DNA from: an uncultured Bacteroidota bacterium
GTDB taxonomy: Bacteria; Bacteroidota; Bacteroidia; Chitinophagales; Chitinophagaceae
Direction of reading: 5' to 3'
DNA length: 49,518 bases
NCBI GenBank assembly: GCA_903858475.1
Contig: CAIOIZ010000164.1
Location: 1-49,518, forward strand
Shown here: positions 26,589 through 35,412 of the stretch, piece by piece
How positions within the stretch are numbered: the first letter of the stretch is position 1
Layout of the letters: each line of letters opens with the position of its first letter
The notes under the pieces: model-generated
Database searches by the model: none
Seen by the model: the letters and a program-made list of their open reading frames with translations, nothing else
What the model was told of the DNA's origin: nothing
Translations under genes and position numbers: made by a program

Positions 26589-27029
26589 ATGCGTATTTTA
26601 CTTTCGGGGTTTTTATTGTTGGGGATATTAATAGTGATGGGGTTTGCCTATTCAAGCAATACTATTTCTATCAACTTGCATATTCAGCAAGTGAAAAATG
26701 CACGTGCGCCAATTCGTATTGCGATGTATCGTTCAATTGATAAATTTCCAAAAGAGAACGGTTATTACAAGGCTTTTGTTTTTACTCCCAATGCCACAGG
26801 GGAAGTTCAATATACCATTCAAGAAGTGGAGCCAGGGGACTATGCATTTGCTTTTTTTCAAGACTTGAATGCAAACGGGAAGTTGGGCACCAATATATTC
26901 GGTTATCCCAATGAGCCTTTTTGTTTTAGCAATAATGTAAAGCCATTGTTTTCAGCCCCAGATTTTTCGGACTGCAAAATGAGTTTAAATGCACAAAACA
27001 AAGATGTTTTTGTACGGTTAATCCATTAA
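26589..27029 (+). CDS. DUF2141 domain secreted protein
   Basis: 146 residues with an N-terminal hydrophobic signal or anchor (LSGFLLLGILIVMGFAYSS). The body matches DUF2141: INLHIQQVKNARAPIRIAMY, then GEVQYTIQEVEPGDYAFAFF, QDLNANGKLGTNIFGYPNEP and FSNN. The D-x-N-x-N-G segment might bind a metal, but no function has been established for the family. It starts 7 bp after the fabH stop codon, so it is translated from the same mRNA. The predicted location is the periplasm or envelope. No T9SS signal. Confidence 0.85.
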   Translation: MRILLSGFLLLGILIVMGFAYSSNTISINLHIQQVKNARAPIRIAMYRSIDKFPKENGYYKAFVFTPNATGEVQYTIQEVEPGDYAFAFFQDLNANGKLGTNIFGYPNEPFCFSNNVKPLFSAPDFSDCKMSLNAQNKDVFVRLIH

Positions 27030-27121
27030 TTAAATCTTATCTTGAACAAGATATTAGATAGACAAACAGCCGTTGATTGGGTTTGAAATTTCATTAAAAT
27101 GATAAGGGTAAAACTGCCAAT

Positions 27122-29080
27122 ATGAAAAAAATATTAATGCTCTCCTTGCTTTGTACTTGTTTTTTTTGTGTAAAAGTAGAAGCGCAGTTTAGTCGATATA
27201 TCGTTCGATTGAAAGATAAGGGAACGAATCCATTTGCATTGAATAACCCAGCTGCCTATTTGACCAATAGGGCCATTCAAAGAAGAACTCGCTATGGTAT
27301 TGCAATCGACTCCATGGACTTGCCAGTTACGCCCCGTTATATGGATAGTATTCGATTAGCCGGTACCGTTACTATATTAAATGTCTCAAAGTGGATGAAT
27401 CAAGTAGCCATTCAAACCAATGATGCGGCAGCCCTGGTGAAAATAAATGGGTTCCCATTTGTAGCAGGTGTTAATGCGTTGGGCAATGGTTTTATTCAGC
27501 CGGTAAATAAATTATTAGACCCCCCAGTACCAAGTAGTCCCTTATCACCATTAAGTCCTGTGGGTGCCAATGATTTTTATAATTATGGGCAGAGCTATGG
27601 ACAGGTGCATCTACATCGGGGCGAATTTTTACACAATCATGGATTCAGAGGCGAGGGTATGCAAATGGCAATATTAGATGCAGGGTTTTATCATTATTTA
27701 AGTCTTCCCACTTTTGACAGTGTTCGCAATGCTGGCCAGGTATTGGCCACCTGGGATTTTGTCGATAACAACAGCAGCGTTGATGAAGATCATCCGCATG
27801 GCATGAATTGTTTTAGCATTATCGGAGCAAATATGCCAGGTACTTTTATTGGTCAAGCACCCAAGGCTTCTTTTTATTTATATAGAACAGAAGATGCGGC
27901 AACAGAATATCCTATCGAAGAACAAAATTGGGCGGCAGGTGCTGAAAGGGCAGATAGTCTTGGAGTAGATATTTGTTCTGTTTCGTTGGGCTATACCACA
28001 TTTGATAATGCCGTATTTAATCATAGTTATGCCGACATGAATGGCAACACTACCATTATTTCTCGTGCAGCTGATTTGGCTGCCAAAAAGGGAATGTTAA
28101 TTGTAGTAGCAGCAGGAAATGAAGGGGGCAGTGGCTGGCATTATATTTCTGCTCCAGGTGATGCTGATAGCATTATTACTGTTGGTGCAGTAAGCACAGC
28201 AGGTATAGTGGCCGGGTTTAGCGGTTATGGCCCAAGTAGTGATGGTCAAATAAAACCTACCATTGCTGCAGTAGGTGCTTCTGCTGTAATAGCCAATACA
28301 GGTAATGGCCAACCTACTACAGGCAGTGGTACTTCATTTGCTTGTCCTAATATGGCTGGCATCAGCACTTGTTTATGGCAGGCATTTCCCGAAGTGAATA
28401 ATATGACGATCATTGATGCTTTGCAAAAGAGTGCTACTAAATATGCAGCACCTGATGACAGAGTTGGATATGGCATTCCAGATATGTTGAAATCCTATGT
28501 GTTGTTGCAGAAAAAATTATATTCACAATCCGCCTCCATAGTTAATTGCAAAACCAATTTACAATGGTCGGCCAAGTCCGATACTGGGATAACGTTTATG
28601 GTTGAACGTAAATTGGCTTCAGAGACTACTTATTCGTTGTTAAATACGCAAGTGGGTTCTGGTACTTTTGCACTTCGTAATTTTAATTTTGCAGATGACC
28701 TGGCTGCTATTGCATTGGGGAATATACGATATCGTATTAAAATGAAAGTGTCCACTGATACCAGTTTTTATCTTGATAGTATGGTCGTCAATTATACTCA
28801 AACTTGTGCAACACCTTTGCCTATTACTGAGAAAATAGCAATTAGTCCTAATCCGGTAACTGATCAATTGAATGTGCAGGTTGTTAGGTTGAATGCAACT
28901 AAAATTGCTATTGAAGTACACAATTCGTTGGGGCAAAAAATCTATTCATATAGTGGCCAACAAGCCAGTGGAACCAGTACTTATTTTATTCCATTTCGGG
29001 AAAAGAGCAGGGCCTTGTATACAGTAACAGTATACCTAGATGATAAAAAATTGTTGGCGAGGAAAATTATAAAAGAGTAA
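27122..29080 (+). CDS. secreted subtilisin-like serine peptidase with T9SS type A domain
   Basis: 652 residues with a signal peptide (ending CVKVEAQ), an N-terminal prodomain-like region (FSRYIVRLKDKG ... LTNRAIQRRTRYGI) and a family S8 catalytic domain. The triad is D186 (MAILDAGFYHY), H226 (DHPHGMNCFS; here HGM replaces the usual HGT) and S405 (GTSFACPNMAG), with the oxyanion N333 in AAGNEGGSG. A short FN3-like region follows (~residues 480-560), then a type A T9SS sorting domain (AISPNPVTDQLNVQV, VHNSLGQKIYSYSG, LDDKKLLARKIIKE). It is a surface or secreted protease exported through SprA. It ends 6 bp from the stop of the convergent gene at 29087-29563, with no terminator between. Confidence 0.92.
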   Translation: MKKILMLSLLCTCFFCVKVEAQFSRYIVRLKDKGTNPFALNNPAAYLTNRAIQRRTRYGIAIDSMDLPVTPRYMDSIRLAGTVTILNVSKWMNQVAIQTNDAAALVKINGFPFVAGVNALGNGFIQPVNKLLDPPVPSSPLSPLSPVGANDFYNYGQSYGQVHLHRGEFLHNHGFRGEGMQMAILDAGFYHYLSLPTFDSVRNAGQVLATWDFVDNNSSVDEDHPHGMNCFSIIGANMPGTFIGQAPKASFYLYRTEDAATEYPIEEQNWAAGAERADSLGVDICSVSLGYTTFDNAVFNHSYADMNGNTTIISRAADLAAKKGMLIVVAAGNEGGSGWHYISAPGDADSIITVGAVSTAGIVAGFSGYGPSSDGQIKPTIAAVGASAVIANTGNGQPTTGSGTSFACPNMAGISTCLWQAFPEVNNMTIIDALQKSATKYAAPDDRVGYGIPDMLKSYVLLQKKLYSQSASIVNCKTNLQWSAKSDTGITFMVERKLASETTYSLLNTQVGSGTFALRNFNFADDLAAIALGNIRYRIKMKVSTDTSFYLDSMVVNYTQTCATPLPITEKIAISPNPVTDQLNVQVVRLNATKIAIEVHNSLGQKIYSYSGQQASGTSTYFIPFREKSRALYTVTVYLDDKKLLARKIIKE

Positions 29081-29086
29081 GGAAAC

Positions 29087-29563
29087 TTATTGTTTAACTT
29101 TTTTGAAAAGCATAACATAGCCACATAGGGTTTTCTTCTTTTTGTTGACTTGTACGGGCTTTATCATATGGTATTCCGAAAATTTTGGGATATAGGAATA
29201 GCTGATGACATTGCCATCTACATCACCCCATTTTTTCTGTTGAAACACCACTTCTTTTTCGTCCCAGTCATACATTCTTACTTCATACAATCGAGAACTG
29301 ACATCTCCAATAAAAACAAATTGGTACCAACTCCCTTGAGTTAGCGGAACAACAACCGGCATTTCAAACTCACTTTCCATTTGCATGCTGGCTTCCTTGA
29401 GTATAATAAATCCCTGTGCTTGTAAATCTCTTTTGATGCTATCTGCTTGGCGGGTAATACTTTCATCTGAACAGGCTTGTTGTCGAATAAGATCCTGTGC
29501 CTTTATAAGGGAAGAGGGTAGAATGGAGAATATCAATAATAAATAGAAAAGCCGTGTTTTCAT
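29087..29563 (-). CDS. secreted protein of unknown function, 158 aa
   Basis: 158 residues with a signal peptide (FYLLLIFSILPSSLIKAQ). The mature part has one cysteine near its start (QQACSDESI) and a mixed alpha/beta pattern: ITRQADSIKRDLQAQGF is probably helical, then strands (WYQFVFIGDVSSRLYEVRMY, EVVFQQKKWGD, VISYSYIPKFSEYHMIKPVQ). The C-terminus is basic (NKKKKTLCGYVMLFKKVKQ). I do not recognise a family, and no catalytic motif is evident. It is convergent with the T9SS subtilase, stop codons 6 bp apart; any functional link is unproven. Confidence 0.7.
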   Translation of the reverse strand: MKTRLFYLLLIFSILPSSLIKAQDLIRQQACSDESITRQADSIKRDLQAQGFIILKEASMQMESEFEMPVVVPLTQGSWYQFVFIGDVSSRLYEVRMYDWDEKEVVFQQKKWGDVDGNVISYSYIPKFSEYHMIKPVQVNKKKKTLCGYVMLFKKVKQ

Positions 29564-29711
29564 CTGGTTTCCTTTGGATATTGGGTTAAGCGAACTCAGG
29601 TATTTCTGTTTAAAATAGCAAATTCGCTTGTTTAGGTAATTCGGATCAGCTTAATAACGCATTTTATACTCCAAAATTGTGCCAAGAAACTGATTTTTAG
29701 CTTAAAATCCG

Positions 29712-30470
29712 TCATTTTTTGAAAATATAAATCCCATTGGCTTGTTGAGTGCAAGTAATCACCAGATCATTGATACAAATATGGTCTGGAAGGCCGGCGC
29801 AATAAAATATGGTTTCGGCAACATCTGCGCCAGAGAGCGACTTCAATCCAATATAAGTAGCAGCAGCTTTCTCTTTGTCGCCCTTGTAGCGCACTTCAGA
29901 GAATTCTGTTTCTACAGCACCCGGGTGTATGCCTGTTACCTTGATATTGTATTTGAGTAGATCGATGCGCATGGATTTGTTGATGGCATCTACGGCAAAT
30001 TTGCTGGCACAATAAACATTGCCTTTTTCGTACACATCTTTTCCTGCCACTGAACCCATATTGATAATATGTCCTTTGCCTGCAGCAATCATAAATGGTA
30101 ATACAGCACGACTCATATAGAGTAATCCGTTTACATTGGTATTCATCATAGTGTCCCAATCATCTAAATTGGCTTCTTCAAAACCATCCCTGCCCAATGC
30201 TAATCCTGCATTATTGATGAGGAGGTCAATTTTTTTCCATTCTGCTGGCAAATTATCAATTGCATTGAATACTGCTTCTCGGCTTTGAACATCAAAACAG
30301 CAGGTAAATACTTTAATTCCTTCTTTTTTTTCTAATTCCTTTTTCAAGATTTCCAGCCTTTCTTTACGCCTTCCTGTAATAATCAGATTGTCTTTTGCAG
30401 CTGCAAATTTTTCAGCACAGGCTTTTCCAATTCCGGAACTTGCACCTGTAATAAGGATTATTCTATTCAT
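29712..30470 (-). CDS. SDR-family NAD(P)-dependent oxidoreductase (YdfG-like)
   Basis: 252 residues from the ATG at 30470, which places the nucleotide-binding motif TGASSGIG at 8-15; an in-frame ATG 27 bp upstream is less likely. A basic ITGRRKERL (31-39) suggests NADP(H). The classical SDR motifs are NNAG (86-89) and the catalytic S140, Y153 and K157 (INMGSVAGKDVYEKGNVYCA). The pattern RIDLLKYNIKVTGIHPGAVE followed by TEFSEVRY is close to YdfG-type 3-hydroxy acid dehydrogenases acting on serine or malonic semialdehyde. Substrate is inferred from resemblance. Cytosolic. It is separated from the large upstream surface gene by a terminator. Confidence 0.9.
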   Translation of the reverse strand: MNRIILITGASSGIGKACAEKFAAAKDNLIITGRRKERLEILKKELEKKEGIKVFTCCFDVQSREAVFNAIDNLPAEWKKIDLLINNAGLALGRDGFEEANLDDWDTMMNTNVNGLLYMSRAVLPFMIAAGKGHIINMGSVAGKDVYEKGNVYCASKFAVDAINKSMRIDLLKYNIKVTGIHPGAVETEFSEVRYKGDKEKAAATYIGLKSLSGADVAETIFYCAGLPDHICINDLVITCTQQANGIYIFKK

Positions 30471-30522
30471 GTATTTTTTTTTGAGAATCACTTGCAAAAT
30501 ACCCGACTTCGTTCAATAAAAA

Positions 30523-30546
30523 AAGTCCCGTTTTTTAGCGGGACTT
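30523..30546 (-). terminator. intrinsic terminator after large PKD surface gene
   Basis: AAGTCCCG (30523-30530) pairs with CGGGACTT (30539-30546) with an 8-nt loop. On the minus strand the stem is followed by TTTTTATTG. It lies 20 bp past the stop of the gene at 30567-33896. Confidence 0.85.
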
Positions 30547-30566
30547 AAATATATTCAGTTTTCTAT

Positions 30567-33500
30567 TTATTGTCTTATTAGAATGACATTCCCTTTTTTC
30601 TGTTTTACTTCCCCTTTATAAGTGATTCCTTCCGCTACCCATACAAAATTGCCAGGGTCTTGTCCGCGGCCTGCATAATTACCATCCCAGCCTCTGCCGA
30701 TATCAGTGGTATAAAATACCATTTGACCAAAGCGGTTGAATATTTTAAAATAGCGAAGTTCTTTCATGCCTAATAAAATAGGACGTATTACATCATTGAG
30801 CCCATCTCCATTGGGTGTAAAAGCATTGGGGACATACATATCGGGATCTACCTTGAATAAGCGAACCAGTATACTATCGTAATCCTTGCAACCCTGACTG
30901 CTAGTGGCTTCTAATACATACTCAATGCTGGCCTGCGGCAATGCGATTGGATTTGGAATGCCGATATTACTTAACCATTGTGGTGGGCTCCATAAATAAC
31001 TATTGCCACCGCTTCCATTTAATTGCAAGGGTTGTCCTTCCACAATACTAGTATCTCTGGGGCCTGCGTCAGCAATAGGTGTTGGATAAAGGGTAACGAA
31101 TACGGTATCTTTTACCGCTTTGGGGCATCCAAGTGTATCCATTACCGTTACTATATAGCGAATGCTGGCAGTAGGATTAAGTGCTATCGGATTAGGAATG
31201 AAACGATTGTTAAGGAAGGTAGAAGGGGTCCAAGCATAGCTAGAACCTCCAGTTGCTTGCAGCTGAATATTGAAGCCAGGGCAGATAGCTTTATCGGGGC
31301 CTGCATTGGCAGATGGATAGGGAACTACCTTTATCAAAATCGAATCTTCATTTTGGCATTTGCCAATATTTCCTATCACATGATACATAGTATTAGTCAA
31401 TGGTGTAGTGAAAGGATGTTTTTTGGTCGGGTCATCTAAGTAGGTGGCCGGTGTCCAAATATAATGAAGTGCATCACTGTTGGTATTCAATAAAAATCCA
31501 TCGGTTCTACAAATAGTAGTGTCATTACCCGCATCAATGGTTACGAATTGTTTAACATCCACAAAAATGGAATCGTCGTTGAAGCAACCGATGGCATCGG
31601 TAAGTCGAACATAATATTTGGTAGGTTGATCGGGACTAACCAACGGATTAGGAATGGTTAGGCTACTAATCATATAATTTGGGCTCCATACAAAATTGCC
31701 AACACCTCCTGCATTGAGTTGCAAGGTGTCTATTGAACAAATCAAGGTATCGTTGATCAGGGTAATAATTGGCAGCGAACTAACGGTTACGGTTGCACTA
31801 TCTATTCTCGTGCGACTACAGCCCGTAACTCCCACCGCTACTTTATATACTGTAGTTACAGCAGGAGAGGCAATCGGATTAGGTATATTCGGGTTGTTTA
31901 ATCCGGTGGTCGGCGTCCATTGATAAGAATTTCCTCCACTAGCCGTTAACTGTGCTGATCCTTGTCCGCTACATATAAGTGCATCTGGTCCCGCTTCTGG
32001 AATGGCAAGTGGACGAACCACGATTGGAATACTTGTATTGGCAGTACAGTGCAAACCCCAGGTAGTAAGTAATTGGTAAGTTGTATTTATTATGGGGAAT
32101 GCCCGGGTAACTTTTGCAGTAGGATTTGCCAAACTCGCCATCGGGCTCCATTGCCAACTTACATTTAAATAATTGCTATTGCCGGTGAGTGTTAATGTGT
32201 CCTCTTCGCAAATAGTAGTACTACTGGCAGCAATGCTATTGGTTAAGTCTAATTTAGGGGTAACAATTAAAGAATCTTTGCTCACACAACCATTGTTGTC
32301 GAGCGTAACAATATATTGAGTCGGCAAAGGTGGAAATACAATGGGCGTACCTGTATTGCTTCCAAGGATAAAGCTATTAGGTGTCCAGTTGAAATTGCCT
32401 ATACCCGTTGCCGTTAGTTGAAGACTATCCAAACCACAGTAAGTTGTGTCGCCCGGAAAAAGATTAAGTGGGGGTGGGTCGCCAATCACAATGTTTTTGT
32501 AAACCGTATCTCGGCAGCCTTTTGTATTGGCGACTATAAATTCAACAGTATAAGTGCCTGCAGCTGGGTACAAATAAATAGGAGTCGGCAAATGACTGGT
32601 GTCATTCAATACAGCAGGGTTGCCAAAATCCCATCTCCATCCAGTAGTAGTACCATATCGAGTATATGTTGTATCCGTAAATTGAATGGGTACGTTCACG
32701 CAAAGCGGTGTGGAATTAATGAATCCTGGGAAGAAGCCAGGATATACCCCCACGGTGGTGTAGCCAGTATCAATACAGCCGCTACTATTTCTAACAATCA
32801 ACATTACATGGTATACACCGGTATCAGGATATTGATAGCTTGGGTTTACCTGGTGACTTGTGTCAGCTAAAGTGGCAGGGTCACCAAAATTCCAATAAGA
32901 GTCCACAATATTACCCGTGCTTCCATTGGTAAATTGTACTAGGAAATCGCCGCAAGTAACAAAATCTATCGGTGGTTTTGCTTCAACAATATTGCATTGT
33001 GATACAGTAACAATAAAATCTTTTCTGTGTGATGCAATAACTACACCATTTCGGGTTTCATTAATACATACACATACAACATACTTTCCTGCCGGTGGGG
33101 CAATGCCACTGATAATACCTGTGTTTGTATTAATGGTAGCCGAATTGCCAAGTGGACTGGAGGCGCTATAGCCACCCGTATAGGTTACCGAATTAAAAGG
33201 AGGAGGTCCTGGGTTGGTAGCAACCGGACTGCCCGAACTTGTAACACCACCATCATAGGCATTGCAAAAAGAATAAGTTAGTTGATCGCCATCCGCATCT
33301 GTTGCGCTAAAATCAAGTGTGAAATTGTTGCCATCGCAAATGATATCTATGGCACTTCTAAATTGTGGTGAACTGTTGTGTTCTGCATTCGATAATTGAA
33401 AAGAACCAGGCGTTTTACAAGAATAATTAGATCCAGTATTATTGGGAACATTGGCAATGCCGCTGATTCTACAACAAACTTGATAGGTAATAGTATAGCC

Positions 33501-33896
33501 ATTTAAATTATTCGGTAAGTCTACTATAAATACATATACACCTAAGCAATACTTGATCGTAGGGGGATTCTCCATGCAGGGCGGAATGGGATTTATCAAC
33601 ACTGGATAAATATAGTTGGATAGATTAACAGCATAGGGACTATTAGCAGACGGGTATTGTGCGTTGTTGTCGTTGTTGTAAATTCCAATATTTACGGAGC
33701 CTGGCATAGAGGCTACACCTGGTGTACCAGGAACAGTAGTATCCTTATATAATCTGAGCGTAATTCTATATTTTGAAGTGCCAGCAGCTGCACCTGGGCC
33801 TAGGTATTCATAAAACATTTCTCCGCCAGAAATATGGCCGGCAAATACGTTCGAAAAGGAAAGGCAAATAATAAAGGCAAAAAGAATTTTCTTCAT
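30567..33896 (-). CDS. large PKD/Ig-like surface protein with T9SS type B (gliding-associated) C-terminus
   Basis: 1109 residues from the ATG at 33896, which starts a good signal peptide (KKILFAFIICLSFSNVFA); a 13-codon upstream extension is improbable. The mature N-terminus GHISGGEMFYEYLGPG opens a domain common in large Bacteroidota adhesins. Two PKD domains follow (YWNFGDPATLADTSHQVNPS and WRWDFGNPAVLNDTSHLPTP). After these comes a series of Ig-like repeats of the type AGPDALICSGQGSAQLTASG then YQWTPTTGLNNPNIPNP. The last ~95 residues are the gliding motility-associated, type B T9SS domain: VPNAFTPNGDGLNDVIRP, then FKIFNRFGQMVFYT and GRGWDGNYAG. Such proteins are exported by SprA and released or attached through PorV-type machinery. 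Function inferred as adhesion or motility support. Confidence 0.9.
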   Translation of the reverse strand: MKKILFAFIICLSFSNVFAGHISGGEMFYEYLGPGAAAGTSKYRITLRLYKDTTVPGTPGVASMPGSVNIGIYNNDNNAQYPSANSPYAVNLSNYIYPVLINPIPPCMENPPTIKYCLGVYVFIVDLPNNLNGYTITYQVCCRISGIANVPNNTGSNYSCKTPGSFQLSNAEHNSSPQFRSAIDIICDGNNFTLDFSATDADGDQLTYSFCNAYDGGVTSSGSPVATNPGPPPFNSVTYTGGYSASSPLGNSATINTNTGIISGIAPPAGKYVVCVCINETRNGVVIASHRKDFIVTVSQCNIVEAKPPIDFVTCGDFLVQFTNGSTGNIVDSYWNFGDPATLADTSHQVNPSYQYPDTGVYHVMLIVRNSSGCIDTGYTTVGVYPGFFPGFINSTPLCVNVPIQFTDTTYTRYGTTTGWRWDFGNPAVLNDTSHLPTPIYLYPAAGTYTVEFIVANTKGCRDTVYKNIVIGDPPPLNLFPGDTTYCGLDSLQLTATGIGNFNWTPNSFILGSNTGTPIVFPPLPTQYIVTLDNNGCVSKDSLIVTPKLDLTNSIAASSTTICEEDTLTLTGNSNYLNVSWQWSPMASLANPTAKVTRAFPIINTTYQLLTTWGLHCTANTSIPIVVRPLAIPEAGPDALICSGQGSAQLTASGGNSYQWTPTTGLNNPNIPNPIASPAVTTVYKVAVGVTGCSRTRIDSATVTVSSLPIITLINDTLICSIDTLQLNAGGVGNFVWSPNYMISSLTIPNPLVSPDQPTKYYVRLTDAIGCFNDDSIFVDVKQFVTIDAGNDTTICRTDGFLLNTNSDALHYIWTPATYLDDPTKKHPFTTPLTNTMYHVIGNIGKCQNEDSILIKVVPYPSANAGPDKAICPGFNIQLQATGGSSYAWTPSTFLNNRFIPNPIALNPTASIRYIVTVMDTLGCPKAVKDTVFVTLYPTPIADAGPRDTSIVEGQPLQLNGSGGNSYLWSPPQWLSNIGIPNPIALPQASIEYVLEATSSQGCKDYDSILVRLFKVDPDMYVPNAFTPNGDGLNDVIRPILLGMKELRYFKIFNRFGQMVFYTTDIGRGWDGNYAGRGQDPGNFVWVAEGITYKGEVKQKKGNVILIRQ

Positions 33897-33993
33897 AATC
33901 AGGGTTGTAACAAAAATCAGACCTAAAAATAGCAAAAAACGCTGTCTTTATCAGATATGTAATTTTTATAATGAATATAATTACCCCCATAAA

Positions 33994-34021
33994 AAAATCC
34001 TTTCGTTGTCGAAAGGATTTT
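33994..34021 (-). terminator. intrinsic terminator after RRM gene
   Basis: A perfect 12-bp stem AAAATCCTTTCG / CGAAAGGATTTT with a 4-nt loop (ACAA on the minus strand), followed by TTTATGG. It lies 21 bp past the stop of the RRM gene. Confidence 0.92.
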
Positions 34022-34042
34022 GAATGATTTGTGAGTTGAGGA

Positions 34043-34459
34043 TTAATAATCTCTTCCGCCGCCGCCGTAGCCACCACGGTTTCCACCGCCGCCGCCACCG
34101 TAGCCACCGCCGCCGCTTCTTCCGCCGCCGCCACCACCGTAGCCGCCACTTTTCTTGTAGCCACCACCGCCGCCGCTGCCGCCGCCAAAGCTGCGTTTTT
34201 TGAATCCGTCACCTTCTTGACGTGGTTGAGATTCATTAACGATTAATTTACGACCCTGAACTTCAGTTTCGTTAAGGTTGGCAATGGCAGTTTTTGCTGC
34301 TTCATCGTCTTCCATTTCAACAAAACCAAAACCCTTGCTGCGGCCGTTCATTTTGTCCTTCAGAATTTTAGCGCTACTTACACTACCATACTGAGTGAAA
34401 AGATTCATTAAATCTTCATCAGTCATAGACCAACTAAGATTTCCTACATAAATGTTCAT
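34043..34459 (-). CDS. Gly-rich RRM RNA-binding protein
   Basis: 138 residues from the ATG at 34459 (MNIYVGNLSW). One RRM domain fills residues 1-~80, with RNP2 IYVGNL (3-8) and RNP1 KGFGFVEM (42-49) both intact, so single-stranded RNA binding is expected. The tail from ~residue 90 is low-complexity Gly/Tyr/Arg (GGGSGGGGGYKKSGGYGGGG and similar, ending GGYGGGGRDY), like cyanobacterial Rbp and plant GRP chaperones, which are often cold-responsive. The GGC/GGT-rich tail is far more GC-rich than its surroundings. No near gene explains its regulation; a box TATCTTTA at 34591-34584 (minus) would give a leader of about 115 nt (inference). Confidence 0.93.
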   Translation of the reverse strand: MNIYVGNLSWSMTDEDLMNLFTQYGSVSSAKILKDKMNGRSKGFGFVEMEDDEAAKTAIANLNETEVQGRKLIVNESQPRQEGDGFKKRSFGGGSGGGGGYKKSGGYGGGGGGRSGGGGYGGGGGGNRGGYGGGGRDY

Positions 34460-34646
34460 TGTAAAAACGTTTAAAAAAATTAATAAAAAACCATAATGAC
34501 TTAGTTGGTACAATGAACTGAATCCTACTTCAAAATGAAAGCTACTTCAGCCAATAGCGATAAACTAAAACATTAAAGCAGCGTAAAGATAGGGTTTTTG
34601 CCGAAAAACAGTCATTTTTGAGCAGTTTTCTTAAAATTACCATAAA

Positions 34647-35384
34647 TTATGGGAAAATCACCTTCATCAAAAAAAGCCCTTGCGGTGGAACAGAAAAATC
34701 AGCCTTTGAGCAATCCCTTGCTTCAATAATGCTATTAAAAGCCTCCATATCGTTTTTTCCCCTTCCCACTTGTAACATGGTTCCTACCAATCCTCGTACC
34801 ATTCCTCTTAAAAATCGGTTGCCTCTAACTTTATACACTAAACAATCCCCTTCCTTGAACCATTCGGATTCAAAAAGGGTGCAGTCAAATGTCTTTACTT
34901 GAGTATTTCTTTTGCTAAAACTCGTAAAATCAGTGTGATTCAGTAAGGCTTTGGCAGCAGCAGCTAATTTTTCAATGTCAAGTGTATAGGGATAGAAATA
35001 GGCCCTGTCTTGTAAAAAAGGATTTTTATGTTGGTAAATATAATACTGATAGGTACGACTGAGAGGATCGAATCTGCAATGGGCATTATCAGCTACTTCA
35101 TAAATATCTTTAATGCAGATAGCTGCAGGCAAAATTGAATTGAGCCCATGCCCCTTGCTGGTCTTGCGTAGATTAATTGCTTCGCTACTATCAAAATGAA
35201 AATAGTTGTCCAATGCATGTACACCCGCATCCGTTCTGCTACTACAGGTAAGTTCAAATGCTTGTCTGAAATAAATAGCTAGCGCTTTTTCCACTTCGGC
35301 TTGTATGGAATTGGCATTGTCTTGTTTTTGAAAACCTGAAAACTGTGTGCCTTTATAGGAGACTTGTATAAAATAACGAGGCAT
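34647..35384 (-). CDS. truA: tRNA pseudouridine synthase A
   Basis: 245 residues, normal length. The start PRYFIQVSYKGTQFSGFQKQ is typical, the catalytic aspartate is D52 in CSSRTDAGVHALDNYFHFD, and other family motifs are present: HCRFDPLSRTYQYYIY and NRFLRGMVRGLVGTMLQVGRG. It isomerises U38-40 in the anticodon arm of many tRNAs. Cytosolic. It lies 28 bp downstream of the DUF4476 gene on the same strand. Confidence 0.96.
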   Translation of the reverse strand: MPRYFIQVSYKGTQFSGFQKQDNANSIQAEVEKALAIYFRQAFELTCSSRTDAGVHALDNYFHFDSSEAINLRKTSKGHGLNSILPAAICIKDIYEVADNAHCRFDPLSRTYQYYIYQHKNPFLQDRAYFYPYTLDIEKLAAAAKALLNHTDFTSFSKRNTQVKTFDCTLFESEWFKEGDCLVYKVRGNRFLRGMVRGLVGTMLQVGRGKNDMEAFNSIIEARDCSKADFSVPPQGLFLMKVIFP

Positions 35385-35412
35385 AAATGATAAGATTCAG
35401 TTCCAATAGGCA

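Noticed and set aside
33808-34236. Ala/Val-rich open frame on the minus strand
   Set aside because: It is an alternative frame of the Gly-rich tail of the RRM gene (GGN codons shifted to Ala and Val codons) and runs through the terminator into the next gene.
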